A DNA stretch of 58,345 nt from Clostridia bacterium. Its GTDB lineage: Bacteria > Bacillota > Clostridia > UMGS1810. The position numbers and the translations under genes are program-made. This document shows, piece after piece, positions 7,130-16,207 of the stretch. Location of the stretch: assembly GCA_017397885.1 (NCBI GenBank), contig JAFQHQ010000023.1, positions 1 through 58,345 on the forward strand, in the 5' to 3' direction. The notes beneath the pieces were generated by a model. The model was not told the DNA's origin, did not search any database, and saw only the letters and a program-made list of their open reading frames with translations. Position 1 is the stretch's first letter; each line of letters opens with the position of its first letter.

Positions 7130-8506
7130 ATGGATGAAAAATTGAATGAAAAAGAGCTTGCTGTTGAGCTTTTGGAAACAAAACAGTTTTCGAAACTAAA
7201 GCTCTTGCTTGCTGAAATGAATTCGGCAGATATTGCCGAATTTTTGAGCGAACTCTCATATGAAACCCTTCTTCTGGCATTCAGAATTTTACCAAAAGAC
7301 CAGGCGGCTGATATTTTTGTTGAAATGGATTCAGACGGTCAGGAAATGCTCATACGCAGTTTCTCCGACAATGAACTTAAAGCCGTTATGGATGACCTTT
7401 TCGTTGATGATGCAGTAGATATACTCGAAGAGATGCCCGCAAATGTAGTAAAAAGAATTCTTCGTTTCACCGATCCCGAAATGAGACGGTGGATAAATGA
7501 AATTTTAAAGTATCCCGAAGACAGTGCCGGAAGCATTATGACGGTTGAATATGTCCGTTTAAAAAAGAACATGACTGTTGATGATGCCATAAAACATATC
7601 AGAAACACCGGCCCCGACAAAGAAACGATCTACACTTGCTATGTTACCGATTTGAATAACAAACTTATCGGTATGGTTTCCGCAAAGGATTTGCTTCTAT
7701 CAAATCCGGGAGATATTATTGAAGATATTATGGAAACAAATGTAATATATTTCCATACACTCGAAGACAAAGAAAACGTAGCAAATGCTTTTGATAAATA
7801 CGGTTTTATGGCAATTCCCGTTGTTGATGATGAAACAAGACTTCTCGGTATTGTCACCTTTGATGATGCTATCGAGGTATTGCAGGATGAAGCAACCGAA
7901 GACATCGAAAAAATGGCGGCTATCATTCCATCTGAAAAAACATACCTTAAAACAGGTGTTTTTGAAACCTGGAAACAGCGTATTCCGTGGCTACTTTTGC
8001 TAATGGTTTCAGCCGCATTCACCGGAAAAATCATAAGCACTTTTGAGGGGGCTTTGGCAAGCTGTGTAATTCTCACGGCATTTATTCCCATGCTTATGGA
8101 TACCGCAGGAAATTCCGGTGGTCAGACATCTGTTACAATAATCAGAAGTCTTTCCTTGGGTGACATTGAAATGAAGGATATTTTCCGCATTATGTGGAAA
8201 GAATTTCGTGTAGCTCTTGTTTGCGGAGTAACCTTGGGTATTGTAAATTTCGCTAAAATGATGATTTTTGATTCATCGGCTATTGCTTCCGACGGTCAAA
8301 GTGCTGTTCTTGTTTCGCTTGTCGTAAGCGTGACCCTTGTGGTGACAATTGTGTTTGCTAAAATTGTTGCTTCAATTTTGCCTATTGGTGCAAAGAAAAT
8401 CGGTTTTGACCCTGCCGTTATGGCTAGCCCATTTATCACAACAATTGTAGATGCTCTTGCACTTCTTGTTTATTTTAACATTGCAAAAGCTTTTCTGGGT
8501 ATATAA
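7130..8506 (+). CDS. mgtE: Magnesium transporter MgtE
   Basis: MgtE is a dimeric, Mg2+-gated Mg2+ channel of the inner membrane. The 458 residues show the usual order. An acidic superhelical N-domain covers about 1-125 with repeats such as LLLAFRILPKDQAADIFVEM. Two CBS domains follow at about 135-255 (PEDSAGSIMTVEYV, then IPVVDDETRLLGIVTFDDAIEVL). Five transmembrane helices span about 275-458, with the pore sequence FIPMLMDTAGNSGGQTS. The length is normal. The gene is preceded by a long structured leader and a strong AGGAGG site, and is followed at once by a terminator. It is therefore a single-gene unit with its own RNA-level control. Confidence 0.95.
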   Translation: MDEKLNEKELAVELLETKQFSKLKLLLAEMNSADIAEFLSELSYETLLLAFRILPKDQAADIFVEMDSDGQEMLIRSFSDNELKAVMDDLFVDDAVDILEEMPANVVKRILRFTDPEMRRWINEILKYPEDSAGSIMTVEYVRLKKNMTVDDAIKHIRNTGPDKETIYTCYVTDLNNKLIGMVSAKDLLLSNPGDIIEDIMETNVIYFHTLEDKENVANAFDKYGFMAIPVVDDETRLLGIVTFDDAIEVLQDEATEDIEKMAAIIPSEKTYLKTGVFETWKQRIPWLLLLMVSAAFTGKIISTFEGALASCVILTAFIPMLMDTAGNSGGQTSVTIIRSLSLGDIEMKDIFRIMWKEFRVALVCGVTLGIVNFAKMMIFDSSAIASDGQSAVLVSLVVSVTLVVTIVFAKIVASILPIGAKKIGFDPAVMASPFITTIVDALALLVYFNIAKAFLGI

Positions 8507-8510
8507 TTTA

Positions 8511-8542
8511 AAAGGCAATTTTCTTTTTGGAGGATTGCCTTT
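8511..8542 (+). terminator. Terminator of mgtE
   Basis: AAAGGCAAT (8511-8519) pairs with ATTGCCTTT (8534-8542) and a T-run follows, just after the mgtE stop. Confidence 0.85.
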
Positions 8543-8607
8543 TTGGCTTTTTTGGAATATATATAATAAATGAGGAATTGTTGTATAACTGTAAGGGAGA
8601 TATGCAA

Positions 8608-9429
8608 ATGAAAAAATTTGAAGGAATGCTTATGTGCACCGATCTTGACGGTACACTTTTAAAAAATGATAAGTCAATTTCTCGGGAAAATCTTGATGCT
8701 ATTGATTATTTCAAACAAAACGGAGGCTTGTTCACATTTGTAACAGGACGTATGCCGTTTTTTGTTTCGGATATATATAACATCGTAAAACCAAATGCAC
8801 CCATTGTTTGTGTAAACGGGGGAGGAATATATGACTATGACCTCAAAGAATATCTGTGGAAAGTGGTTATGCCTGCATCTGTTACGGAGCTTGTGGAATA
8901 TGCCGACAAAAACATAGACGGCATGGGGATTCAGGTTAACACCTTTGATAAAATATATTATTGCAAAAATAATGATGCTATGGAAGCTTTTCGCCTGGTA
9001 ACCAAAACGCCTAATCTTGTGTGCGATTATAACGATGTATCCGAACCCATTGCGAAAATTGTTTTTGGGGATACAGACATTCAAAAAATGGATCAATTGC
9101 GAACGCTTCTTGAAAACCATCCAAGATCTGATGAATTCGACTTTATTACTTCGGAAGAAACTCTCCACGAAATTTTGCCAAAAGGCATAAGCAAAGGCAA
9201 GGGACTTACAAAGCTTGCCAATCTTCTTGGGGTTGATATGTCAAAAACTATCGCTGTTGGTGATTATTATAATGATATTTCCATGATAGAATGTGTTAAA
9301 TTAGGCATAGCTGTTTCAAACGCACAACCTGAGGTTAAAATGAGTGCGGATGTAATAACGGTCAGCAATGAAGAAAGCGCAATAGCAAGTATTATCGATA
9401 ATTTAGACAAAAAAATATATACTTTGTAA
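8608..9429 (+). CDS. Cof-type HAD-superfamily hydrolase
   Basis: This 273-residue cytoplasmic phosphatase belongs to the Cof/YbiV branch (HAD type IIB), which dephosphorylates sugar phosphates, flavin or PLP. Motif I is CTDLDGTLL at the N-terminus with the nucleophile and acid aspartates, motif II is FVTGR, and the C-terminal motifs are KGKGLTKLA and VGDYYNDISMI. I chose the ATG at 8608 because it stands 8 bases after GGGAG; an ATG two codons earlier would be only two bases away. The specific substrate cannot be read from the sequence. ppa follows on the same strand. Confidence 0.87.
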   Translation: MKKFEGMLMCTDLDGTLLKNDKSISRENLDAIDYFKQNGGLFTFVTGRMPFFVSDIYNIVKPNAPIVCVNGGGIYDYDLKEYLWKVVMPASVTELVEYADKNIDGMGIQVNTFDKIYYCKNNDAMEAFRLVTKTPNLVCDYNDVSEPIAKIVFGDTDIQKMDQLRTLLENHPRSDEFDFITSEETLHEILPKGISKGKGLTKLANLLGVDMSKTIAVGDYYNDISMIECVKLGIAVSNAQPEVKMSADVITVSNEESAIASIIDNLDKKIYTL

Positions 9430-9430
9430 T

Positions 9431-9469
9431 TGAACGGAAATAATGAATAAGCTTATTTTAAAGCGTTCA
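9431..9469 (+). other. Inverted repeat between the HAD phosphatase and ppa
   Basis: TGAACG (9431-9436) and CGTTCA (9464-9469) flank the perfect palindrome AATAAGCTTATT (9446-9457). There is no T-run directly after it, so it is an RNA hairpin or protein site of unknown role, not a clear terminator. Confidence 0.35.
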
Positions 9470-9504
9470 TAACAATTAATTTTATACCGAAAGAAGATGA
9501 TGTA

Positions 9505-10038
9505 ATGTCAAACATTTGGCATGATATTTCCCCGAAAAGAATTAACGCAGATGATTTTATCTGTGTGATTGAAATTTCAAAAGGAACAAAGAAAAAGTAT
9601 GAGCTTGACAAAGAGACGGGATATCTTTTACTTGACCGTATTCTCTACACTTCAACTCACTATCCTGCAAATTACGGCTTCATTCCCCGAACCTACGGTG
9701 ATGACAATGACCCATTGGATGTGCTTCTCCTTTGTTCTGAGACCATTGAACCCATGACACTTGTGCGTGCATATCCCATTGGTGTTATAAAAATGATTGA
9801 TAACGGCAGAAATGACGAAAAGATTATTGCAATTCCCTTTAATGACCCATATTACAACATGTATAAAGATATTTCCGAGCTTCCGGGTCATGTTTTTGAG
9901 GAAATGAAACATTTCTTTTCGGTCTATAAGAGCCTTGAACGCAAGGATACCGCCGTTGATGAAGTTATGGGGCGTGAAGAATCAATAAAAATTATTGACG
10001 GTGCAATCGATAATTACATCGAAAAATTCTGCAAATAA
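9505..10038 (+). CDS. ppa: Soluble inorganic pyrophosphatase, family I
   Basis: The enzyme hydrolyses pyrophosphate to two phosphates in the cytoplasm and pulls biosynthetic reactions forward, with Mg2+ as cofactor. The 177-residue length is normal for family I. The metal-binding signature is DDNDPLDVLLL, preceded by YPANYGFIPRTYG, and the Lys and Tyr contacts in KYELDKETGYLLLDR are also visible. Family I in a clostridial genome is common, alongside family II enzymes. The gene lies between the HAD phosphatase and an SLH surface protein with its own promoter. Confidence 0.94.
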   Translation: MSNIWHDISPKRINADDFICVIEISKGTKKKYELDKETGYLLLDRILYTSTHYPANYGFIPRTYGDDNDPLDVLLLCSETIEPMTLVRAYPIGVIKMIDNGRNDEKIIAIPFNDPYYNMYKDISELPGHVFEEMKHFFSVYKSLERKDTAVDEVMGREESIKIIDGAIDNYIEKFCK

Positions 10039-10084
10039 ATGTTTGATATAAATCAAAAGTACTTACTTTGCGGACTATATTCCA

Positions 10085-10113
10085 TTGATTTAATTGACAT
10101 TTTGTAGTATAAT
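10085..10113 (+). promoter_or_regulatory. Promoter of the SLH protein gene
   Basis: TTGATT (10085-10090) and TATAAT (10108-10113) are exactly 17 bp apart. A TTGACA at 10094 is too close to this -10 to be used with it. Confidence 0.65.
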
Positions 10114-10143
10114 TAAATAAAAATGGGAAGGAGTTTCGAATTT

Positions 10144-12018
10144 ATGAAGAAAGTTATTGCTTTTTTAATTGTGCTGTGCCTTTCTTTTAATGTTTTAAAT
10201 GTCTTTGCTCTTGATTCAGCCGATTGTTCTCTTCCGTCTGAGTGGGCAAAATCTGAAATTGATATGGCTCTTTCAAAAGACTTTGTACCCGATAATCTTG
10301 TCGGAGATTATAATCAAAATATCACACGAATTGAATTTTGTAATCTGATTGTAAATGCTTTGCGTGTTGGTGGATACGGTGACCTTGTATCACTTTTTAA
10401 ACCTACATTTAATGATACGGATGATATAGACGCCGATATTATGCATTTTTTAGGATTTATAAAAGGTGTCTCTGAGAAAAGCTTTGCTCCTGATGAAAAT
10501 CTCACCCGCGAACAAATGGCTGTTATCTTTAATAGGATTGCCGATTATTACACCGAGTGCAAAGAAAAATCCGCCATTGATACATACAGCGATTACGCTA
10601 ACATATCACCGTGGGCGAGGGAATCTATGGAATATATGTTGGGCGAGGGTATTATTGCAGGTGTGGGAGAGAATTGTCTTGCTCCCGATGCTCTTGTTAC
10701 ACGTGAACAGGCAATAGTTATGACATTAAGATTTTGTGTTAAATTTGGAACAAGAGATAAACTCATTTATGCAGGTACTGACACCAAATTATTGCTTGAT
10801 TACGACATAATTGACGAGAAATATATAGATAGTGATGAACATATTAAAACCATAGACGCTTTAATTGCAATAGACAAAGCAAGGGGCAGTAATACAGATA
10901 ATAATTCATGGCTTAGTGATTGGTATCGCGGTAATGCACTTGCCGAAAAAGATTATTTAGATGAACATATTAAATCTCTTTTAATGAGACTCTGCTATGA
11001 TGGTATAAATCATATATTGTCATACAGTGAAATAACCAATCTTGAACCCGACAGCGAAATTTCCGTGCGTGAACTTCTTGTCTTCGTACTTCGTATGATT
11101 GGAGATTCGCATGGGGATATAGGTGGCTACTATCTTGCACCGGATACCGAATACCCGGAGCTATTGCAGCTTGCAAAGAAAAAAGGTATTATTTCATCTC
11201 AAGATAACTATGATCCCGACTCTCCGGTAACTTACCGTGATTTTTGTTCCATTATCCATAAAGCGCTTTTCAGGGTTTATTGCGTAGGTGGTTTTCCGCA
11301 GGATTTCTACGAAAGAGCAATTGACCGATTGGAGCTTAATATAACAAAGAAAGATGAAACCAAAGAATTTGAGATGATAAAACTGCCGATAGATGTGAGT
11401 CTTAACGATGACTTATCACTTTCCTGGGAGATTCCCGATGAGTACAGTGAATGTGGCTTGGGACATATAGAATATGTTACAACGGATGGTGAGGTTTTCG
11501 GATTTTTGGGAACCGGTGCAAGAAAGCTCGATTCAGCTACATTTATTGAAGGGCTTATGTGGCACCCTCAAAAGGATTGGGATGTCCTCAGATGCACATA
11601 CATCGATTATAAAAACTATACAAAACACTACTTTGAGGTTGACATATCCAACATAAAAATTATAACCGACGGTGAAGAATTATCCCCCGGGAAATTCGCC
11701 TGCCGAAAAAATTCATGGTACACGGATTACATCACTTTAGACGGTAATGTGTTTGAAAAGGGATATTACTATCTGCTGAGAGGTCATGAAGAAAAATTTC
11801 GCAATGATGCATATAACGGTACGTCGTATGAGTGCTTTCTTTGCGAAGAAACATCAGACACATTCATAAACCAATCAAAAGGAAGTTTCGGTCTGTCTGT
11901 CAGTGACAGAGTATATATAAGCAAAATATCGGTCAGTGGTGATTCTGAATCAGGATTTGTTATAACTCATACACCGTGGTCATCCAAAAGCTTTGAAATT
12001 GTAAAAAACAGTAATTAA
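10144..12018 (+). CDS. Secreted S-layer-homology (SLH) domain protein
   Basis: This 624-residue protein begins with a Sec signal peptide (MKKVIAFLIVLCLSFNVLNV, cut after VFA near residue 22). Three SLH modules follow in about residues 30-195; their conserved turns read NITRIEFCNLIV, NLTREQMAVIF and LVTREQAIVM. SLH modules bind pyruvylated secondary cell-wall polymer. A second, degenerate SLH-like block covers about 200-390 (SVRELLVFVLRM, PVTYRDFCSII). The last 200 residues match nothing I know. I place the start at 10144, 10 bases after AAGGAG. The next gene starts 29 bases downstream and is probably co-transcribed. Confidence 0.8.
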   Translation: MKKVIAFLIVLCLSFNVLNVFALDSADCSLPSEWAKSEIDMALSKDFVPDNLVGDYNQNITRIEFCNLIVNALRVGGYGDLVSLFKPTFNDTDDIDADIMHFLGFIKGVSEKSFAPDENLTREQMAVIFNRIADYYTECKEKSAIDTYSDYANISPWARESMEYMLGEGIIAGVGENCLAPDALVTREQAIVMTLRFCVKFGTRDKLIYAGTDTKLLLDYDIIDEKYIDSDEHIKTIDALIAIDKARGSNTDNNSWLSDWYRGNALAEKDYLDEHIKSLLMRLCYDGINHILSYSEITNLEPDSEISVRELLVFVLRMIGDSHGDIGGYYLAPDTEYPELLQLAKKKGIISSQDNYDPDSPVTYRDFCSIIHKALFRVYCVGGFPQDFYERAIDRLELNITKKDETKEFEMIKLPIDVSLNDDLSLSWEIPDEYSECGLGHIEYVTTDGEVFGFLGTGARKLDSATFIEGLMWHPQKDWDVLRCTYIDYKNYTKHYFEVDISNIKIITDGEELSPGKFACRKNSWYTDYITLDGNVFEKGYYYLLRGHEEKFRNDAYNGTSYECFLCEETSDTFINQSKGSFGLSVSDRVYISKISVSGDSESGFVITHTPWSSKSFEIVKNSN

Positions 12019-12047
12019 AATTTATCAGAATCAAAGAGGAGAAAAAT

Positions 12048-14519
12048 ATGAAAAAAATAACATCGCCATTGGCTCCTGTCAGTGAACTCACATTGGATTT
12101 CCCTCATTTTCCAACGAGAATGCAGGCATTTATTTTTCGAAACTGGGAGTCCGTTCCCAAAGAAAGAATTGCCAAAGCTCTCAAATGCAGTGTGGAAGAT
12201 GTTGAAAAACAGGCACATAAAATGGGGCTCTTACCCCAAAAAGATGTATCTGTGTGGCTTGATCGAGGTTACATATCAATAATAAAAGCAAACTGGGCAC
12301 TTGCTCCATACAGTCAGCTTCTTGAACTTCTCGGTTGGGATGAAGAACGCCTCGGTATGGTTTTGAAAGATGAGGATTTTCTCAAATTCAAACTCGGTGA
12401 CCACAAATTTTTGTGCGAAGAAATCACCTACAGAGAGCTTACCGATGAAGAAGAAAAACAAACAAAAGAAATTAAAGAACTTATAACAAAGCATTTTCCC
12501 GAAAATCCAAATGCCAAAGATGAATTTGATTTCTTCTCGTGTGATGAATGCACAAAAACAAACAAAGGTATACAATCCTCCGGTGACATAGTTCTTGACA
12601 ATTCCTGGGGAATTGTTGATGAAACGGGTGACTTTGTGTGCAGTAAAATTATTGCAAGATACAAAAAAGAATTTGAAAACACGTGGAATGTTTCTCTTTG
12701 CGGAAGCCAAAAACGCATAATCTTCAGATTGTTTGATGAAAAAAAAGACGAAGAATATCACGAGATAGAAATAACCGAAACATCAATTGTTGTAACCGGT
12801 GCCGATTCTGCGGCAATTCTTCGAGCACTTGTTTATCTTTCGGATGTTGCAAATGCAAAGGGGCGCTTTGGATTTGACTATGGCAAAATAAAACGCAGAG
12901 CAAAATTTAAAACCAGAATTATCTATTCCTTTTGCGGACTATATAATGATGCACTCGATTCCGACAGTTCTCTCTGGTGTCCCGATTCACTTCTTGACAG
13001 TTATTCCAAATCGGGCATAAATGCCATTTGGATTCAGGGCATTCTATATCGTCTTGCACATTTTCCTTTCGATCCGTCGCTTTCAAAAGGAATGGAACAG
13101 AGAATAGAAAAATTAAATATCCTCATTGAACGTGCTTCGCTTTACGGCATAAAAATATTTCTCTATCTAAATGAACCAAGAGCAATGGAAGAAGCATTTT
13201 TTAAAGATTATCCTCAAATTATGGGTGCCAAAAGACGAACACTGCGTTGCATGTGTTCATCTGCACCGGAGGTTGAAAAATACGTTTCCGATGCTGTGGA
13301 AAGTATTTGTAAAAGCGCAAAAAATCTTGGCGGAATTTTCATGATTTCATCATCAGAAAATCTCAACAACTGCCGTGCGTGGATGATGGACGAGCCTTGT
13401 CCGAAATGTGCAAATGTTCCCATGAGCGAAATTGCCGCAAAGGTTAACAACACAATCACAAAAGCTGCTCACCGTGTCAACCCAAATCTTAAGGTGATTG
13501 CCTGGGATTGGGGCTGGAGAAGAGAAGAACTTATGGATGGAGAAGAAGTCGAAAAATTTGTTAAATCTCTTGAACCCGGCACTATCGTCATGAGTGGCAG
13601 AGAAAGGGGAATTCCGATAGAAAAAGGCGGAATAAAAGGAGAAATTGAAGACTACACTCTTTGCGAAACAGGAATTGGCGAAATGGCACGTGATGCATGG
13701 CGCTGGGCGGCGGAGTCGGGAAATGAAACTGCCGCCAAGCTTCAGATTAATAACACCTGGGAGTGTTCAACCATTCCGTATTTGCCGCTTTTCAAAAACC
13801 TTGAGCAAATTCTGTCAAATGTTGAAGCAGAAGGAGTCAGCCATCTTATGCTCAGCTGGACTCTCGGAGGAGCTCCGTCTCCAAATATTAAAGTTGCTTC
13901 CGCAAGATTTTTTGAAACGACGGGTGAAACGACTAAATTTACAGATGTGTACACATCTCTCTTCGGGGACGATGCAAAACAAGTCAAAATTGCAACAGAC
14001 AAATTTTCCGATGCTTTCTGTGAATTTCCGTTTGCTCACCAAGGTATATACAAAGGTCCTGCAAACGGCGGTGCGGCAAATCTTTTGTATGACAACAACA
14101 CCGGTCTGACAGCAACAATGACTTGCTTTGCTTATGATGACCTCGAAACCTGGCGCTGTCAATATCCCGAAGAAATTTATGAAAGTCAGTTTGAAAAAAT
14201 GGCAAATATGTGGAGCGAAGGTCTTGAAATATTGAATGATGTTAAAGATAAAGAACTCAAAGCAATGGCAGAGGCTGCTTGCATTCAGCTTCAATCGGCT
14301 GCAAATCAGATTAAGTTTGTTCGTGCAAGAAACAGGGGAGACCATTCTGAGATGGCACATCTCGCCAAATGCGAAACAGAACTTGCCGTAAGGCTTCATA
14401 ATCTTATGGACAGTTATCCTCAAATAGGATTTGAAGCCGCAAATCACTATTACTATACAAAATCATCACTGAAAGAAAAAATTCTGAATTGTGCTTATAT
14501 AATAAAAAAATACTCTTGA
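12048..14519 (+). CDS. GH20-like glycoside hydrolase, intracellular, atypical active site
   Basis: This 823-residue protein has no signal peptide. Residues about 15-65 look like a helix-turn-helix segment (ERIAKALKCSVEDVEKQAHK). Residues about 190-285 resemble the small domain before the GH20 barrel, ending in VVTGADSAAILRALVYLSDV. A TIM-barrel region follows (about 300-600). Where GH20 enzymes carry an Asp-Glu dyad, I read ISSSENLNN with Glu437 and no preceding Asp. A cysteine pair (CPKC) and many aromatic residues (AWDWGWRREE) line the barrel. A sugar hydrolase role is likely, but family and substrate are uncertain. The gene follows the SLH protein by 29 bases and ends before a shared terminator. 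Confidence 0.6.
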   Translation: MKKITSPLAPVSELTLDFPHFPTRMQAFIFRNWESVPKERIAKALKCSVEDVEKQAHKMGLLPQKDVSVWLDRGYISIIKANWALAPYSQLLELLGWDEERLGMVLKDEDFLKFKLGDHKFLCEEITYRELTDEEEKQTKEIKELITKHFPENPNAKDEFDFFSCDECTKTNKGIQSSGDIVLDNSWGIVDETGDFVCSKIIARYKKEFENTWNVSLCGSQKRIIFRLFDEKKDEEYHEIEITETSIVVTGADSAAILRALVYLSDVANAKGRFGFDYGKIKRRAKFKTRIIYSFCGLYNDALDSDSSLWCPDSLLDSYSKSGINAIWIQGILYRLAHFPFDPSLSKGMEQRIEKLNILIERASLYGIKIFLYLNEPRAMEEAFFKDYPQIMGAKRRTLRCMCSSAPEVEKYVSDAVESICKSAKNLGGIFMISSSENLNNCRAWMMDEPCPKCANVPMSEIAAKVNNTITKAAHRVNPNLKVIAWDWGWRREELMDGEEVEKFVKSLEPGTIVMSGRERGIPIEKGGIKGEIEDYTLCETGIGEMARDAWRWAAESGNETAAKLQINNTWECSTIPYLPLFKNLEQILSNVEAEGVSHLMLSWTLGGAPSPNIKVASARFFETTGETTKFTDVYTSLFGDDAKQVKIATDKFSDAFCEFPFAHQGIYKGPANGGAANLLYDNNTGLTATMTCFAYDDLETWRCQYPEEIYESQFEKMANMWSEGLEILNDVKDKELKAMAEAACIQLQSAANQIKFVRARNRGDHSEMAHLAKCETELAVRLHNLMDSYPQIGFEAANHYYYTKSSLKEKILNCAYIIKKYS

Positions 14520-14537
14520 AACAATCGTTAAAAGAAA

Positions 14538-14586
14538 AACCGATGCCGGTGTTTACTCTAAGGAGATTATATCAGAGGCATCGGTT
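14538..14586. terminator. Bidirectional terminator between convergent genes
   Basis: AACCGATGCC (14538-14547) pairs with GGCATCGGTT (14577-14586). T-rich tracts follow on both strands, serving the GH20-like gene and the CDF transporter gene. Confidence 0.85.
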
Positions 14587-14594
14587 ATTTATTT

Positions 14595-15488
14595 TTAATG
14601 ATGGTGGTGACCGTGATGATGTTCCTGATTTTTAAATTCAATATGACAGTCTTTTTCACCACATTTTTCATCACTTTTTTCAAGCTCAAGTGTCACATGA
14701 CATATTCCGTGTTCCGATAGCTCTTCGCGTATTTTGTTTTTTATAATTTTGGGCTCTTCGTCTGTGACAATGTGCATTGTTGCATAATGGTTTATACCAT
14801 CAATACTTCTGATGTGTATGTGATGAACATCACATACTCCGTCAATTTCCATTATGTGATTTTTGATTTCGTTTATATCGGTATCTTTGGGAATTTTTTC
14901 AAGAAAGATATCAATAATTTCTTTGAAATTCTTTAAGGCGTTTATAAAAATGAATACTGCCACTGCAATAGAAAGAATAGGATCTATTAGCTTTATGTCC
15001 GTAAAACGCATTATAATTGCACCTATAAGCACAACTATCCATCCAAGGACATCTTCAAGCATATGAAGATTAACGGCTTTTTGATTTATTGATTCTTTGC
15101 TTCGTGTAAAAAAAGCCGCCAGTGAATTGACACACATACCGACCACGGCAAAAACAATCATACCGTCATAATTTATCTCACGGGGATTTATTATTCTTGT
15201 TATTGCACTTGCCGTAACAAGAACAGAGCCTCCAAGAAGAATAAAAGTTGTTATTGCACCTGCGAGAACCGAATATCTGGCATATCCGTAGGTGTATTTT
15301 TCATCGGGCTGTTTTAAACTTTTTTTCTCAAGAATGTAGGCTGTAAAAATACTAAGTGCATCACCCAAATCGTGCATGGCATCAGAAACGATTGCCACAC
15401 TGCCGGTTATTATTCCGCCAAAAAATTCAAAAACCGAAAAAATCAAATTTAAAATAAAAGCAGTCAAAATATTACTTTTTGTTTTCAT
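14595..15488 (-). CDS. Cation diffusion facilitator (CDF) metal exporter, ZitB/CzcD type
   Basis: CDF proteins exchange cytoplasmic Zn2+ (or Co2+, Cd2+) for protons across the inner membrane. The 297-residue protein has six predicted transmembrane helices. The metal site in helix 2 reads SDAMHDLGD and a second histidine/aspartate pair lies in helix 5. A cytoplasmic ferredoxin-like domain (about 205-275, with GVCDVHHIHIRSIDG) precedes a histidine-rich tail (HHHGHHHH). The ATG at 15488 stands 8 bases after AGGAGA; a TTG two codons earlier is less likely. The gene diverges from a TetR regulator. Zinc is the most likely substrate. Confidence 0.88.
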   Translation of the reverse strand: MKTKSNILTAFILNLIFSVFEFFGGIITGSVAIVSDAMHDLGDALSIFTAYILEKKSLKQPDEKYTYGYARYSVLAGAITTFILLGGSVLVTASAITRIINPREINYDGMIVFAVVGMCVNSLAAFFTRSKESINQKAVNLHMLEDVLGWIVVLIGAIIMRFTDIKLIDPILSIAVAVFIFINALKNFKEIIDIFLEKIPKDTDINEIKNHIMEIDGVCDVHHIHIRSIDGINHYATMHIVTDEEPKIIKNKIREELSEHGICHVTLELEKSDEKCGEKDCHIEFKNQEHHHGHHHH

Positions 15489-15626
15489 ATGCAAAATCTC
15501 CTATTGATAAAAGTGTTTATTTATTGTAAAATTATCATATAGTAAATTTTTGTGAAAAACAACACATAAATAATACAGATTATAAGTTATTGAACAAAAA
15601 ACCAAATTTGTACAGGAGTTGTGGTT

Positions 15627-16178
15627 GTGGACAGACGGCAAAGAAAAACAAGAGAATCCATTTTCAAAGCATTTATCGATTTGCTTTCAAAAAAGGATTA
15701 TAACAAAATAACAGTGAGTGAAATCATTGATAGTGCAGACATAGGCAGGTCTACGTTTTATTCCAATTTCGAGACAAAAGACTATCTTTTAAAAGAGCTT
15801 TGCGAAGATTTGTTTTGTCACATTTTTGATTCGGAAAACAAAAATCACGCCAATCATAATCATATTTTCAGCTGTGATGCTCCGGATTCTGTTTTTCTTC
15901 ATCTATTAATGCATTTGCAAAAAAATGACAATAATTTGCTTGTGCTTTTTAAGTGTTATAACAATGAAGTTTTTTTGAAATATTTTAAGGCTAATCTAAA
16001 AAAACTGGTTGAAAAACATCCGGATATGTTTAAAACAAATAAAATCAAAAATTTACCCGAATCTTTTCGGGTTAATCACATTGTTTCAACCTTTGCCGAA
16101 ACTGTTAAGTGGTGGATTGACAACGGTACAAAGGAGTCTCCTGAAAAAATTTCGGAATATTTTTTCAGTATTGTTTGA
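15627..16178 (+). CDS. TetR/AcrR-family transcriptional regulator
   Basis: This 183-residue protein has an N-terminal TetR helix-turn-helix (about 5-55: KTRESIFKAFIDLLSKKDYN, then TVSEIIDSADIGRSTFYSNF, then KDYLLKEL). The C-terminal region resembles the TetR_C_8-type ligand domain seen with dihydroxyacetone-kinase-regulator-like proteins. The start is GTG at 15627, 8 bases after CAGGAG; an earlier in-frame GTG is only two bases from that site. The iron alcohol dehydrogenase starts 29 bases downstream, so control of that gene, or of the divergent CDF exporter, is likely. The ligand is unknown. Confidence 0.82.
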   Translation: MDRRQRKTRESIFKAFIDLLSKKDYNKITVSEIIDSADIGRSTFYSNFETKDYLLKELCEDLFCHIFDSENKNHANHNHIFSCDAPDSVFLHLLMHLQKNDNNLLVLFKCYNNEVFLKYFKANLKKLVEKHPDMFKTNKIKNLPESFRVNHIVSTFAETVKWWIDNGTKESPEKISEYFFSIV

Positions 16179-16207
16179 GTATATTAATTAAACGGAGGAG
16201 TGTAATT

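Noticed and set aside
10094-10113. TTGACA with TATAAT before the SLH gene as a consensus promoter
   Set aside because: The two boxes are only 8 bp apart. TTGATT at 10085 gives the correct 17-bp spacing.
12276-12761. Phe/Cys-rich minus-strand frames inside the GH20-like gene, as in many other genes of the window
   Set aside because: They lie fully within a well-supported gene on the other strand and have no start signals or recognisable domains.
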